From assembly GCA_019925095.2 (NCBI GenBank), contig CM034405.1:9064401-9128400 (forward strand): a stretch of DNA of 64,000 nt, written 5' to 3'. The notes below the pieces were generated by a model, which worked only from the letters and a program-made list of their open reading frames with translations, searched no databases and had not been told where the DNA came from. The stretch's first letter is position 1, and each line of letters begins with the position of its first letter. The DNA is from Dendrolimus kikuchii. Lineage: Eukaryota > Arthropoda > Insecta > Lepidoptera > Lasiocampidae. The position numbers and the translations under genes were made by a program. Below, piece after piece: positions 1-9,617 of this stretch.

Positions 1-470
1 CCCAGTAGCACTAACTGAGCCGCAGGGTATTTCTGTTGTCCAGCATCGGCCGCCTCACAAAGATATTCGGTGAGTCTGGTTGTTTCCTGATCTCCTTTGT
101 GTGACCTGTAGATACAAGCATAAATGATTTTTTCTATAGCTGTATCTATCATAACCCATATAACGGAAAATCTGGGGTCTTCAAGATTGCGGAGACGCCG
201 ATAGCAGATGTCATCACGGGCATAGAGACATACGCCCGCACGTGGCTTAAAATTGTGCTCCAAGGTGAACCCTGGGTAGGAAAGATACGCCACATCGGAC
301 GGCGGACCTATCTGCGTCTCCGAGAGGAATAAAAGAGCGGGTTTTTCTGTCTCGAGGTGGTGGTGGACAGCAACGAGATTGGAGTGCAGACCTCGAATAT
401 TAGAGCGGTGCACTTTAAGTGAGAGGGAGTGCAACCGCTGTTTAACGTTTCTCTTATTTCTCTTTTTCAT
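1..470 (-). CDS. LINE ORF2 N-terminus, AP endonuclease (runs off left edge)
   Basis: This minus-strand frame opens with an ATG at 470 and stays open for about 157 codons to the window edge. The start MKKRNKRN is basic. It is followed by SNIRGLHSNL, a block of the type that opens LINE apurinic endonucleases, then LLFLSETQIG (catalytic Glu region) and RAGVCLYARDD. At the edge it reads AAQLVLLG, where the GDFN catalytic motif of the family would come next. Many lepidopteran LINE ORF2 proteins of CR1/L2-like type begin this way; the endonuclease nicks target DNA for target-primed reverse transcription. The clade is not certain because the RT lies outside the window. No stops are seen, so this copy may be relatively young. 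Confidence 0.8.
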   Translation of the reverse strand, partial: MKKRNKRNVKQRLHSLSLKVHRSNIRGLHSNLVAVHHHLETEKPALLFLSETQIGPPSDVAYLSYPGFTLEHNFKPRAGVCLYARDDICYRRLRNLEDPRFSVIWVMIDTAIEKIIYACIYRSHKGDQETTRLTEYLCEAADAGQQKYPAAQLVLL

Positions 471-1015
471 AGTTGTTATGTGTGTAGAAGGTACGAAGAC
501 AGAAGTGAAATGAGGCAGTGCAATAATAAGCCAAAGGATGATAGTAACTTAGCACATCTGCATAGAAGACTAGTTTGGAGACTGCGGGGACGCCCGAGCC
601 CCCCCAAGATGTCCATAGGGCCCTCTCATCCGGTCGCCAACCGGCACCATGGCGCATCCCAGGATTTTTCGCTAGTTGGTGGGGCAGCCGTTCGCGAGTG
701 GCTTGAACGCTACTTGGGCCCCCTACTGACTGCGGTCGGCCAGCGGTCAACCGTGCCTCGGATCCCGCTACCCTCCGCAACTAGTTTCAAGGTGAACCGT
801 GTTACTACTTTTCCAGTCGGTAAAAGTACTACAATGCAACTATTTCGACCTGTCTTCTGAAGGCTTCATCGGCCACCGTGCCGGAACATGGCTAGGCCAT
901 TCTGGCAGCATGTCTTTGGCCGATGGGTGGTAAAAAAAAAAGCCGCGGCCGGAGCCTACCACCTCCAATGTCACCTATTTAGCACCACCCGGGGACTACG
1001 TGTAGGGATAAAGCA
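471..1015 (-). other. 5' untranslated region of the LINE at the left edge
   Basis: This GC-richer stretch lies directly upstream (minus strand) of the endonuclease ORF. It contains a short open frame at 454-780 without recognisable domains. I take it as the LINE 5' leader because it is contiguous with the ORF start and differs in composition from the AT-rich DNA beyond 1400. The outer boundary is uncertain. Confidence 0.5.
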
Positions 1016-1028
1016 TTATGGTATTATC

Positions 1029-1400
1029 CTACGGACGGGGGTGACATAGTCCCCAAGCTGGTGACTTGAAGACCACTGGTTGGGGAACACAGACTCCGGA
1101 AATTGTTCTATTCGATAGCGGTGTGCAAAAGAAAGGTGGAGGCAAAACGTTTACTTCTAACCAATGATATGTCCACCATGTAACTATGGCGCAAACCGGT
1201 GGCTTCTGGTTGTCCGATGATAGAAAGGGGATGATGGAACCAAGTCGTGAAATTTCATAGCACACTCTGCAAAGTGTATCCAATAGAAAACGGACAGACC
1301 TGCTACCCTGCGGTGATACCCAATAATTAGAAGCCGGGCATCAAAAAGAGTATCATCGCTAATCAGTCTCCTGGCTCTCCTATCAATCAACTCCAATGCG
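1029..1400 (-). pseudogene. LINE reverse transcriptase C-terminal fragment
   Basis: The frame at 1184-1396 reads DRRARRLISDDTLF and later SVFYWIHFAECAMKF and SPFYHRTTRSH. These resemble the C-terminal region after the RT domain of a widespread lepidopteran endonuclease-reverse transcriptase. The continuation is in another frame (1029-1283), so it is frameshifted. It lies on the same strand as the LINE 5' end at 1-1015, giving an RT 3' end followed immediately by an ORF2 5' end. It may be the tail of an older copy of the same family. Confidence 0.65.
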
Positions 1401-2490
1401 TTCCATTGGCATTTAGCTGAGCCGTTTATTTGTTATATCACGGACATATATATATATATATACATACAGGCTGCCACTGTTGGAAAAGTTTCACATGCAG
1501 CCCTTCTGCTTGCCTCCACTCATCATCGTCTTATCGTATTCATTAGCGTGACACAACTCCTATGAAAGCGTACTTATAAAATTTTCAGATTTCAATTTTC
1601 GTGCCTCATTTTCATATGTCCTTGTCCAGATAATATTTTTCTTATATTTATTTACTTACTTATAATAATTTTTAATGACATGAGTCATAATTATGAAAAA
1701 CTTGACTAATTGGTTTGATTGTTGCAGCCAAAAAGAAAAATAAAATGTTTTCCTTCTATGACTCATTTAAGATCCTTGACTTACTATTTAATATCAAGTT
1801 ACATTATACTTGATAATAATTATTTTTTTATTCTATTTCCTTGTTTATATGTTCCATAACTTCCTGATTTTTAAAGTGCATTCATGACTGACTCAAAATT
1901 AAATGTTAATGTAAAGATTTTGATTACAGTGGATAGTATTATACCATGGACCTCTATAATAGGTTTCCTACTTCAGTGTATTATACTCAAAATATAACAA
2001 TAGCCCGTAAAACATAATGGTGTCTATTTGTCAGTTATAGTACAAAATAAAAGAATATTTGGTGAAAATGAAATAAATTAATTATATAATTAAAAAAAAA
2101 TATTTTATATTAAAGTATTAGATATACTTATCTTTTAAAATGGGAAAAAAGGAAATCATATAAACGTCCATCATCCATGGGTTGCGTTTGATTATGCTAA
2201 AACATAGTTGGTTTTTTTTAATGGGGCTAAACAATAATATTGTATTCTTATGAACTGGTTTTTAGCGACAACTTAAGTCATTTTCGAATAGGACGGTGAG
2301 GCAGAAATTACATAAATAGAGCCAAAGAACTAAACATCGTGGTTCTGAGTCTAAGATTATTATTAAATAGTAACTTGATTAAATATATTTTTAGATAATT
2401 ATACCTAATATTTATTTTAATTTGTGATAAGGCGGAAATTTGCGTTATTTATATTTTATGGATGTGTTAGCAATACTGTAGTATTACATA
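1401..2490. other. AT-rich intergenic DNA, no gene seen
   Basis: No coding frame or recognisable element is visible. There is a short (TA)n run near 1446-1461 and scattered poly-A/T. It may be decayed repeat DNA. Confidence 0.5.
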
Positions 2491-2555
2491 CTTGCAACAA
2501 CTCAGAAGGTTTTATTTATGCTTTGATTTTGTAATCAAAGGGTTTATGGTAAGAA

Positions 2556-2779
2556 AAGAACGCAGTCGTAGAAGGCCACGACACACCTTCCATGAGCAAA
2601 TTGAACGTGTACTAGCAGAAGGTGATGTCAGGAGCCTTAGGAACAGACGAGCGTGCATGACAAGAGTTATAAATGTCAAAGAAGCAAGTGAGGTGTGTAA
2701 GAATAAGCCTGACTGGCGCTCTGTTGTTCGTGCCTACCCCGCAAGGAAACTGGCGTGAAGTTATGTATGTATGTATGTA
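2556..2779 (+). repeat. LINE 3' tail ending in (TATG)n, copy A
   Basis: The plus frame reads RRPRHTFHEQIERVLAEGD, then a Cys/Arg-rich stretch with EASEVCKNKPDW and a terminal VVRAYPARKLA plus stop, followed at once by GAAGTTATGTATGTATGTATG. Four more copies with the same end occur at 42880, 44124, 57109 and 57363. The conserved C-terminus plus a short tandem-repeat tail is what 5'-truncated copies of a non-LTR retrotransposon leave. The family is probably an endonuclease-RT LINE; the clade is not determined. Confidence 0.7.
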
Positions 2780-2944
2780 AAAGAACGCAGCAACTGGTCA
2801 CTATATTAATAATTAGAGAACCGCTTAAATACATTTCATACACTAACTTGTGCTTACCCCGCGGGTCGAACTCTAGTGCATCCCTCTTGTTTAAAGAGCA
2901 GACGTTAATACAGGTTAAACTATTATTATATTTTCATGTTGGTG

Positions 2945-3670
2945 TTTTTTTATGGAAATATAGGTTTGCGTTTGACCACTGTCCGCTTACCTAGAAGATA
3001 CTTATTCACTCGTGACTTGGAAGACTTGAAGATTGTATTTGTCAGGAAAAACAGACTCCGGCAGATTATTCCACTGTTCGGCAGTGCGCACCAAAAATGA
3101 TGAAGCGAAACGCTTGGTTCTGACTAATGCGTTTCCACCATGTAACGGTGGCGGAAACCTGTGCGTCTGGTTATCCTATAGTAAAATGAGGATGGAGGAA
3201 TCAGCTCGTGCAATTCTAAGGATCACTCCCCGAAATGTATCCGATAGAAGACAGTTAGCCCCGTTAGTTAGTTCCTGGCTCTTTTCTCAATTGATTCCAA
3301 CGCCTCCAACTGGTATTTGGCTGACCCATCCCAAAAATGAAAACAGTACTCCATGCAGGGCCGAACTTGTGCTTGGTATAAGTTAAGCAGTTGTTCCGAC
3401 GTGAAGTACTGTCTCACCTTTGCGATTACACCCATCTTTTTGGCCGCCACTTGCACTATAGACTCTATATACGTGCCAAAATGTGAGTGTTGGAGTCAAA
3501 GAGATGCCCAGAAGCTGGAGTCTATCGGTTAATGTAATGGACACACCCCTGAAAGTGGGAGTCTGATTTTGGAGGCGTTGAACGTAACCAAGCTTGCACC
3601 CCATTCGAAGACTGACTGCAAGGATACGTTCAGCCGTTCGACCATCGTCTGTCTGTGCATTTTGCTCAAG
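2945..3670 (-). pseudogene. LINE RT C-terminal fragment nested in the Helitron
   Basis: The minus frames 3383-3604 and 3268-3456 give GVSITLTDRLQLLGISLT and YFTSEQLLNLYQAQVRPCME followed by YCFHFWDGSAKYQLEALESI. This is the region after the RT catalytic core in the same CR1/L2-like family as 1029-1400. There is one frameshift near 3460 and stops after 3268. The fragment is 5'-truncated, as usual for LINE insertions. Confidence 0.75.
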
Positions 3671-3895
3671 AGTGCTATTTGCCCTCGGAAGATTTACTTT
3701 ATTTTATATCGCAAACTATCCTATCTCCCGGGATGAAAAGTATCTATGTCCATTTTCGGTATTAAGACAGACAGATCGAGTTAATATCGCATCTATAAAC
3801 TTGAGAAATGATTGGTCTCCCATATAAACTTTAATCCCCTATTTCAACCCGTTCTAGTTTTATTTATATATCCCCATCTATGTCTCTGTAAACTA

Positions 3896-4000
3896 CATAA
3901 ACGACCAAAATTACAAAAACTATCACAACTACCAAAACAGCCAAAACTACCAACTAAAACTACCGAAACGACCAAAACGATCAAAAATAAACCAAATACC
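3896..4000 (-). repeat. 9-bp minisatellite of the 2842-4325 Helitron
   Basis: Degenerate units of the type ACAACTACC / AAAACTACC (plus strand) are arranged in tandem. They equal GGTAGTTGT / GGTAGTTTT on the minus strand, as in the much longer array at 58375-59250. Confidence 0.6.
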
Positions 4001-4325
4001 AAAAATGGCAAACCACAAATAAAAACCTATCATATTTTCTGGGATAACCTTTACATAAAATCCGGGATGAAAAGTATCCCTTGTATACCGAATTTCAGCC
4101 AAATCGGTCCATTAGTTTTTTCGTAAAAGTATAACAGACACAAAGACAAATATATTTTTATACCGTAAATTCTCCCATTTTTTGGGTAAAATCTCTTATG
4201 TTCATCCTCGACATCGAATATATATATATACTGAGTTTCAGCCAAAGCAGTCCAGTAGTTTTTTGTGAAAACGGAACAGACATACAGACAAACAGTTACT
4301 TTCTCATTTATAATATTAATAGGGA

Positions 4326-4693
4326 TTTGACATTAATGTATCTCTATCTAGCAGGGATTTGAGTATTACCAGGTTGTTTCATTATAACTATTTCCATTTC
4401 TTTATTTTCTCGATGACAGCTTCTGTGGAAACTTAAACGAGCGTCTTTTTTACATTATGTATACATTATATAATAAAAATATGACGCTTACGCACGTACA
4501 AGATCATAGCAGAGTCGGAGAAACTGATAGGGATGGACCTATCGATAAACGTAACACGATAACAGACCTGATATTTTTTTACAAAGTGTAAGAAACTAAA
4601 CTATTGCCGGATAATTTTGTACAAAAGTATTAACTAATATTACATTTCATTACAAGATGTAATTATATTATGTTGATTCTCTATTAATTTATT
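4326..4693. other. AT-rich flank of the transposase pseudogene
   Basis: No coding frame is seen. It probably contains the 3' terminus of the transposon whose transposase ends at 4694, but I could not define a terminal inverted repeat. Confidence 0.35.
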
Positions 4694-5060
4694 TTAATCA
4701 AAATCTGATGAATCGTCACTGTCACTCGATGAGCTCTCCCCAACATTTATTATAAGTTCCTGTACTTCTATATTATCGAATACCACATGAATTTCCCAAT
4801 CCGACGCTAATTTGGGTTTTGGGTTCTTCTCACAATTTTTTCCCAGTGATCGGCGGTTACTTCCGCATATGCATTTTTTAAATAAATCTAACATCTTGTT
4901 TGCCGTAAAAGGGGGATGGGTATTGTTTCGAGCGGCATGTCCTTTGATTTGTGCCCATATTAGTTCTATAACATTGTACTGGCAATGATACGGTGGAAGT
5001 CGAAGAAGCCAATGACCACATTCGGCAGCTATTTCGTCGGTAATATATCTTTTAGGGAGG
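4694..5060 (-). pseudogene. DDE transposase, C-terminal part (Tc1/mariner superfamily, DD82E spacing)
   Basis: Read on the minus strand, the segment begins SLPKRYITDEIAAECGHW and contains RLPPYHCQYNVIELIWAQIK. The E of ELIW is the third catalytic acid of a DDE_3-like transposase. The protein ends in an acidic Ser/Asp tail (SSSSDSDDSSDFD). Its N-terminal half lies at 6491-6944, and a gypsy-type element separates the two. Across the insertion, exactly 82 residues separate the second D (MDNA) from this E, as in the DD82E 'Sailor' group of IS630-Tc1-mariner transposons. Group assignment rests on this spacing and general resemblance. Confidence 0.7.
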
Positions 5061-5065
5061 CTTTT

Positions 5066-5208
5066 TGAGAGATATTTCTAAATACTTTTTAGGGCTTTTA
5101 TAATAAAAACAACAACTGTGCGTAATACTTTCTATTTCAAGAATGAGTGTACATGATTTGTGTATCTACCTACTTATTATAATGTTTTATTGGTTTACAT
5201 ACATAACA
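5066..5208 (-). repeat. 3' LTR of the gypsy element (about 143 bp)
   Basis: It starts TG, ends CA, follows a purine-rich tract and carries AATAAA about 15 bases after its start. The first 13 bases recur at the other end of the insertion (6485-6473). Confidence 0.7.
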
Positions 5209-5261
5209 CCTCACCACTTAATTTCGACTTTACAACTAATCTTAAATTATAAATATCTTAA

Positions 5262-6458
5262 TTAATCAATTTGAAACCGAACTACAGGTTTCCGATTGCG
5301 GTTGACATGACTCACTGGCTGGGGTGAAGGCTCTTGCATTACGGCATCTGGTTTTATGGGTTCCATTTCTCCCTTATTGTTACTCTCCCTTTGACTCATA
5401 TCCATCTCTCTCTCTACTACATCCGCTGGCCCCCGCTCTTGCGGGGCTCCATCCTCACGCCCAACCACTTCCGCCTGTATTATATCATCCTCTGAAATGG
5501 TACTCCCAGAACCGACCGCTCCCGATAGTCTAGATCTATGCCTTAAGTGATCTATATGTTTTCTTATAGGTCGACCGTTACCGACCTCCACGAGATACTC
5601 CCGTGCACCTACTTTTGTTTCAATTACCCCTTTTGACCATTTATCACCGCTAGCATAATTTCTCATCCAAACCAAACCTTCATTTAATTCACGTAATACT
5701 CCGCCGGAATACTCCATCTGCTTTTGCTGTGACGCACGCACCCTATCTTTGAGTGACCGTTCACGACGTAACAAATCCAAACGAGACCGAAGCCTACGTC
5801 TCTGCAAAAGTATTGCCGGTGTCTCTCCCATTGTGCTCTGCGGGGTGTTTCTATATGCCAGCAGAATTAAAGATTTAGATACGGCCTTGCAAGCTGCAAG
5901 GCCGTATCTAAATTTTTGTTTTCCCTATAGGCTTTTTTTATCGCTGATTTACACAATTTTACCGCATTTTCTGCCGCACCGTTTGATGCTGGATGATAAT
6001 TTGGTAAAAAATATTGAGAAATGCCATTCTGTTTTAAAAAGTATCTAAACTCAGCACTAGTAAAGGGGGGACCTTGGTCAGACACTATCTCAATGGGCAA
6101 GCAAAACCTAGCAAAACAACTTCTTAAAACTTTTATAACCTGAGATGCTGTTTTTCGTAACATTTCATACACTTCTAACCATTTCGAAGACGTGTCAATT
6201 ACCATAAAGGTATGGGTCCTTACCCCGTATGGGTCCTAGAAAGTCGATATGTAACCTGCTCCATGGCTGTGCGTAGAACGGCCAGGGTTGCGGCGGAGCG
6301 CGTGGCGGAGCACTTGTCTCTGCCACGCAAGTCTCGCAACTCTGATATATATTTTCTATATCCTTGTCCAGATTTGGCCACCAGACATAACTGCGCGCTA
6401 AAGATTTTGTTCTAACAATCCCCATGTGGCTACTGTGTAGCTGTTTCAACAACTTACC
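5262..6458 (-). pseudogene. Gypsy integrase and pol C-terminus, frameshifted
   Basis: Three minus-strand frames together cover an integrase. 6195-6452 holds the zinc-binding head (HSSHMG, then CETCV) and HIDFLGP with the first catalytic Asp. 5867-6205 holds EIVSDQGPPFTS (second Asp) and HPASNGAAENAV (catalytic Glu). 5262-5831 holds AYRNTPQ just upstream, a MGETPAILL motif and a long charged C-terminal tail. Integrase joins the cDNA copy to host DNA. A frameshift near 6205 and a palindromic insertion at 5875-5915 break the frame, so this copy is dead. It most resembles insect Ty3/gypsy polyproteins. Confidence 0.8.
5873..5915. repeat. Short perfect inverted repeat inside the integrase
   Basis: Arms of 18 bases (ATTTAGATACGGCCTTGC and its complement) are separated by AAGCT. 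The palindrome breaks the integrase frame exactly where the family would read straight on into LLAYRNTPQ. Confidence 0.85.
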
Positions 6459-6490
6459 TCTTATCTTCTCTCTACATACATAACACTTTT

Positions 6491-6944
6491 TTTCGATTTT
6501 AAAATATTCACTAATTGTATTTTTAATAAAGTGTTATCCACATTTTCGCCATGACATTGGAGCCAGTCAATTATCTCTTGTTTTTTATTGGCCTGCGTCG
6601 GCATTTTATCAATTTGTCTGGAGTGATATATAGCGTTGTCCATAATAATTATCGACGGTTCTTTCAGATATTGCACCATTTCTTTAAACCATCCTTCGTA
6701 AATCTTCGTGGTAGTCCACTGTTTTCTTGCATTTAAAGGCCAGTAAAGCATCTGACACGAATCCTTTCGTAGACCCTGCATGGCATATGATAAGGCGTTC
6801 ACCTTTTCCCATTGGCACTGAAGTAGTGGAAGCCGGGGTATCATCAGTCCAGTTGTTAGATACTGTGTGGTTTGCATTTAACCAAGTCTCGTCAGTGAAA
6901 ATAACATTTGACCAATCTGATATGTTTTTGGCTTCGATCAAAAA
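6491..6944 (-). pseudogene. DDE transposase, catalytic N-terminal part (Tc1/mariner superfamily)
   Basis: The minus frames 6684-6941 and 6461-6877 contain DWSNVIFTDETWLNANH (first catalytic Asp), GERLIICHAGS, and SIIIMDNAIYHSRQIDKMPT (second Asp). They continue IIDWLQCHGENVDNTLL up to the gypsy insertion point. The two frames overlap, so at least one frameshift is present. The DNA-binding N-terminus is missing upstream of 6944. The family cuts and pastes DNA at TA targets. See 4694-5060 for the C-terminal part and the 82-residue spacing. Confidence 0.75.
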
Positions 6945-6989
6945 TTCGCAGCGAGCCGTCGCCGATTTTTTTTTTCAAATACGGCAAAT

Positions 6990-7072
6990 ACGGCCCTTTG
7001 TGCACAATTAAAATAGTACATGATTGTAATTTTTCTGTAATGGTGTACAATAAAGAGTTATCTATCTATTTT
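6990..7072 (+). repeat. 3' end of a LINE/SINE-type repeat
   Basis: The segment ends TGGTGTACAATAAAGAGTTATCTATCTA. The same ending occurs at 51970-52012. Similar T-rich 'tttttttttc aaa.acgg' sequence lies on both sides, which could be a long target duplication. Confidence 0.5.
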
Positions 7073-7899
7073 TTTTTTCAAAAACGGGCATTTTTTTCAA
7101 ACGGCAATTTTTGTTGAATACGGCAATTTTGTCTCTCGTGTACGGCAATTCAATCTGTGACCAGCGGCAACACTGTGTCCAAGACTATTTATAATGTTAT
7201 TGTCAATTAACAATTCGGTAGTTGACAGTATGAAAAATATAGGCAGATTTGTATATATATCGTAGATTACGATCTAAACATGTCAAAAATAAATTGTTTT
7301 AATTAAAATAATAAATATTAATTTATATTTTTGAGAAATAAAATAGTTACATTGCAGCCATTAGTCACGTGACAATGAACGCCAATCAGAGCGCGTGACG
7401 TCATAGTGTGCAAAACACAACAAGTTGTTAATGAATTCTCAGTGAAAATTAATCATTTTCCAGTAATTTTGCTGTAAAATAATAGTATTTCCATTGTTAT
7501 GCACTGTGTTCATATGACTACAACAACTAGTTATTGTACAAATACCAGTAATTTGCCAAAAATCGGCGTTGTTATGCTGGGTGCCTTTTTCGCAACTAAC
7601 ACCAATTTGTGCTCTGCAGAATTGCATAACATTAAAACTTCTGTGTAAGTATATAACATCACAAACTACTATGGATACTACGTATTATAACATTAAACAA
7701 TAGCACCTAGTGTTAAAATTGTGATTAAGATATGGCAAAGTATTATTTTTTAATAATTAATTTTGAGGTTATGATAATTTTAATATTTGTAAATGATGAT
7801 GCTAATGGTGAAATTTCTTTTGTAGATCATCGCGAGTATGTTATGGAGATGACGCCATAAATTATGTGCATTTGAAACGTGATTGCAAACTCCTGTATT

Positions 7900-8750
7900 G
7901 TAAAGTGTAAAATATATCCAGATCATAAAGTGCTATCGAAACTTAGATATATCTCAATGTATCGAAATTATCGTCATAGCAGGAGTGAAAAACCAGTATG
8001 CACTTCTGCGGATTGTTATTGGAAAAAATCGAAGCTGTCACAACTGTGAACCAGTTTAAAATATGTAGTAGTAACCCTAGTTTACCATCAAATTCAAATG
8101 TACTTATAAGTTTTTAGAAGGACAAAAAATGAAACTTGAGGATTGTGCATTATTTAAATATCAACATAATTCTGTTCTCAGTGATACAGCCAGCACTTTA
8201 ATGTATCAACTTGTTTTAAAATATAATGAAAAATGTGAGTCATTTTTAAGAAATGCAGTAATATCAGATGCGGTCATTAAAAAAATTATGGATGGATGGG
8301 ATGGATAACAGCATCACAGACTTTTGAAGTAAGTAGATGTAAGACCCAGTCAGAGAAAATTTGGAGCAGTAACTTCATAAAAAAAATTAAGAAATGTGGT
8401 CTCATATTAAGTCAACAATATCCAATGACTGCTCGTTCACCGGATGGTACATGTGAAAATTGCATAGTAGAAATTAAGTGTCTCTACAGTACAAACCATA
8501 TTCAAATTATATTAAAGATGGGAAGCCTACAAACAAATATGCTCAATTACAAATATAAATATATTTGACTGCTGTGGAAAAATGTATATTTTGTATAGTG
8601 GATCCAGATTTTCTAATAATAAAAAATTTAAACTTTCTGTGTAGCAATCAGTTATGAATATGTTAATGATCTTATTACTGACAGTTTGTTACCATTTTGG
8701 GAATGCCATGTGTATCCATTACTTTATCAAAGCATATGAAGTAACCACTA
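7900..8750 (+). pseudogene. SWIM/YqaJ-type exonuclease-like protein, degraded
   Basis: Fragments in several plus frames line up in order. SEKPVCTSADCYWKKSKL (about 7990) resembles the Cys/Trp motif upstream of YqaJ domains in many insect proteins. KLEDCALFKYQHNSVLSDTA starts at about 8131. GLILSQQYPMTARSPDGTC followed by IVEIKCLYS (about 8400-8490) carries the PDG...E-x-K nuclease core of YqaJ/lambda-exonuclease folds. EKCIFCIVDPDF and SLLPFWECHVYPLLYQS (8575-8740) form the tail. Stops and frameshifts separate the pieces. Such proteins in arthropods are usually repeat-associated. It lies inside the 7212-12012 transposon; whether it works in transposition is unknown. Confidence 0.65.
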
Positions 8751-8887
8751 GGTAGATTCTGTTCTCATCATTTTATAATAAAATAAAACAAAATGATTTT
8801 GGAGTTTCATTTAATGAGGCAATCTTATAAGTTAACTAAACTATCATGCTCTAGGGCTAGGGTAACTAGGTTAGTTCATTACTACTT

Positions 8888-8986
8888 AAGGCCGGTTCCT
8901 ATATCTTATTATTCACTCACCCGTCAGTTGAATTTTGACATTATTTTATTAGTAAATGTACTCTATAAGATATAGGAACCAGCCAT
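8888..8986. mobile_element. Short MITE, about 100 bp
   Basis: The terminal repeats GGCCGGTTCCTATATCTTA and TAAGATATAGGAACCAGCC differ at one base, with about 60 bp between them. A related end (GGCCGGTTCCTATACCTTA) occurs at 45765. Confidence 0.7.
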
Positions 8987-9617
8987 TAGTGTACTTATCA
9001 TCTATAAAGTAAAATTGTTCATGGAAAGGATATTTATTTACATATTTTTTATTTGTATGAAAGATTTGATCTGGGTGTGTCGAGTGGAATGGTGATAGTG
9101 AGGACTCTGTGTGAGTAACGGATGATGAAGTATATAAAGACAGAGTGTCACAGGGACTTCTTCCATTATTAATTTCTTTGAAACTGCTTATACTTGATCC
9201 AGATGGCCTTAATGATTTCACAGAATATTTCACTTAAAACGAAAATAAAGAAACTGATTTTTGTGAAGACTACTAGTGAACCTGCCTGGTCCACAGTCTG
9301 GCTTAGCTTAATACTGGATTGAGAAGCTTTACTTCTATATTTATGTGTCATCAGTACTTAAACAGATTTATTTGTTGTTCTAAGACCTTGTAAACCTTCT
9401 TCCTGGGGTAAAACTGAAAATAAATTGACAATATTATTATTAGATTGTTTTAAGAAAATTAATATTGGAGCTACTCACTATTAATGTAAGAACCTGTGGT
9501 TGTTAGGAAGTATTTTCAAGAATTAAACTAGCACCACTGTGGTACTGGCTATTACAGTAAGTACTACTTTCAACTGATTTATTTATACACTTGGTAAATC
9601 TATAGCTTCTTTATACA

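Larger units (their letters stand above)
2842..4325 (-). mobile_element. Helitron with internal 9-bp minisatellite, interrupted by a LINE fragment
   Basis: Read on the minus strand, the element begins TCCCTATTAATATTATAAA at 4325, next to a T on the plus strand (an A on the minus), as Helitrons insert between A and T. It matches the complete copy at 57923-59604 through the CTGTCTGT-like start, the ATATATAT/CGATG segment, the repeat array and the 'CTATTTGCCCTCGGAAG' segment. Its 3' end near 2842 is degenerate. A reverse-transcriptase fragment (2945-3670) sits between two stretches that are contiguous in the reference copy. It has no coding capacity and is non-autonomous. Confidence 0.7.
5066..6485 (-). 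mobile_element. Internally deleted Ty3/gypsy LTR retrotransposon with 5-bp target duplication
   Basis: On the minus strand the element starts TGTTATGTATGTA at 6485, the first 13 bases of an LTR. It then passes directly into integrase sequence, so the rest of the 5' LTR, gag, protease, RT and RNase H are missing. After the integrase come a purine-rich tract (AAGTGGTGAGG) and a 3' LTR that again starts TGTTATGTATGTA (5208) and ends CTCTCA (5066). AAAAG flanks both ends (6490-6486 and 5065-5061). LTR boundaries, polypurine tract and 5-bp duplication all fit a gypsy-type insertion. Its host gene is the transposase of 4694-6944. Confidence 0.8.

Noticed and set aside
454..780. 108-codon minus-strand frame upstream of the LINE endonuclease
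   Set aside because: No recognised domain; it lies in the LINE leader and overlaps the endonuclease ORF start in another frame.
3033..3386. 117-codon plus-strand frame
   Set aside because: It lies antisense to recognisable reverse transcriptase fragments.
8949..9351. Two minus-strand frames (94 and 60 codons), Ser/Thr-rich
   Set aside because: They could be a second transposon gene, but there is no family match and the region overlaps a MITE; too weak to annotate.
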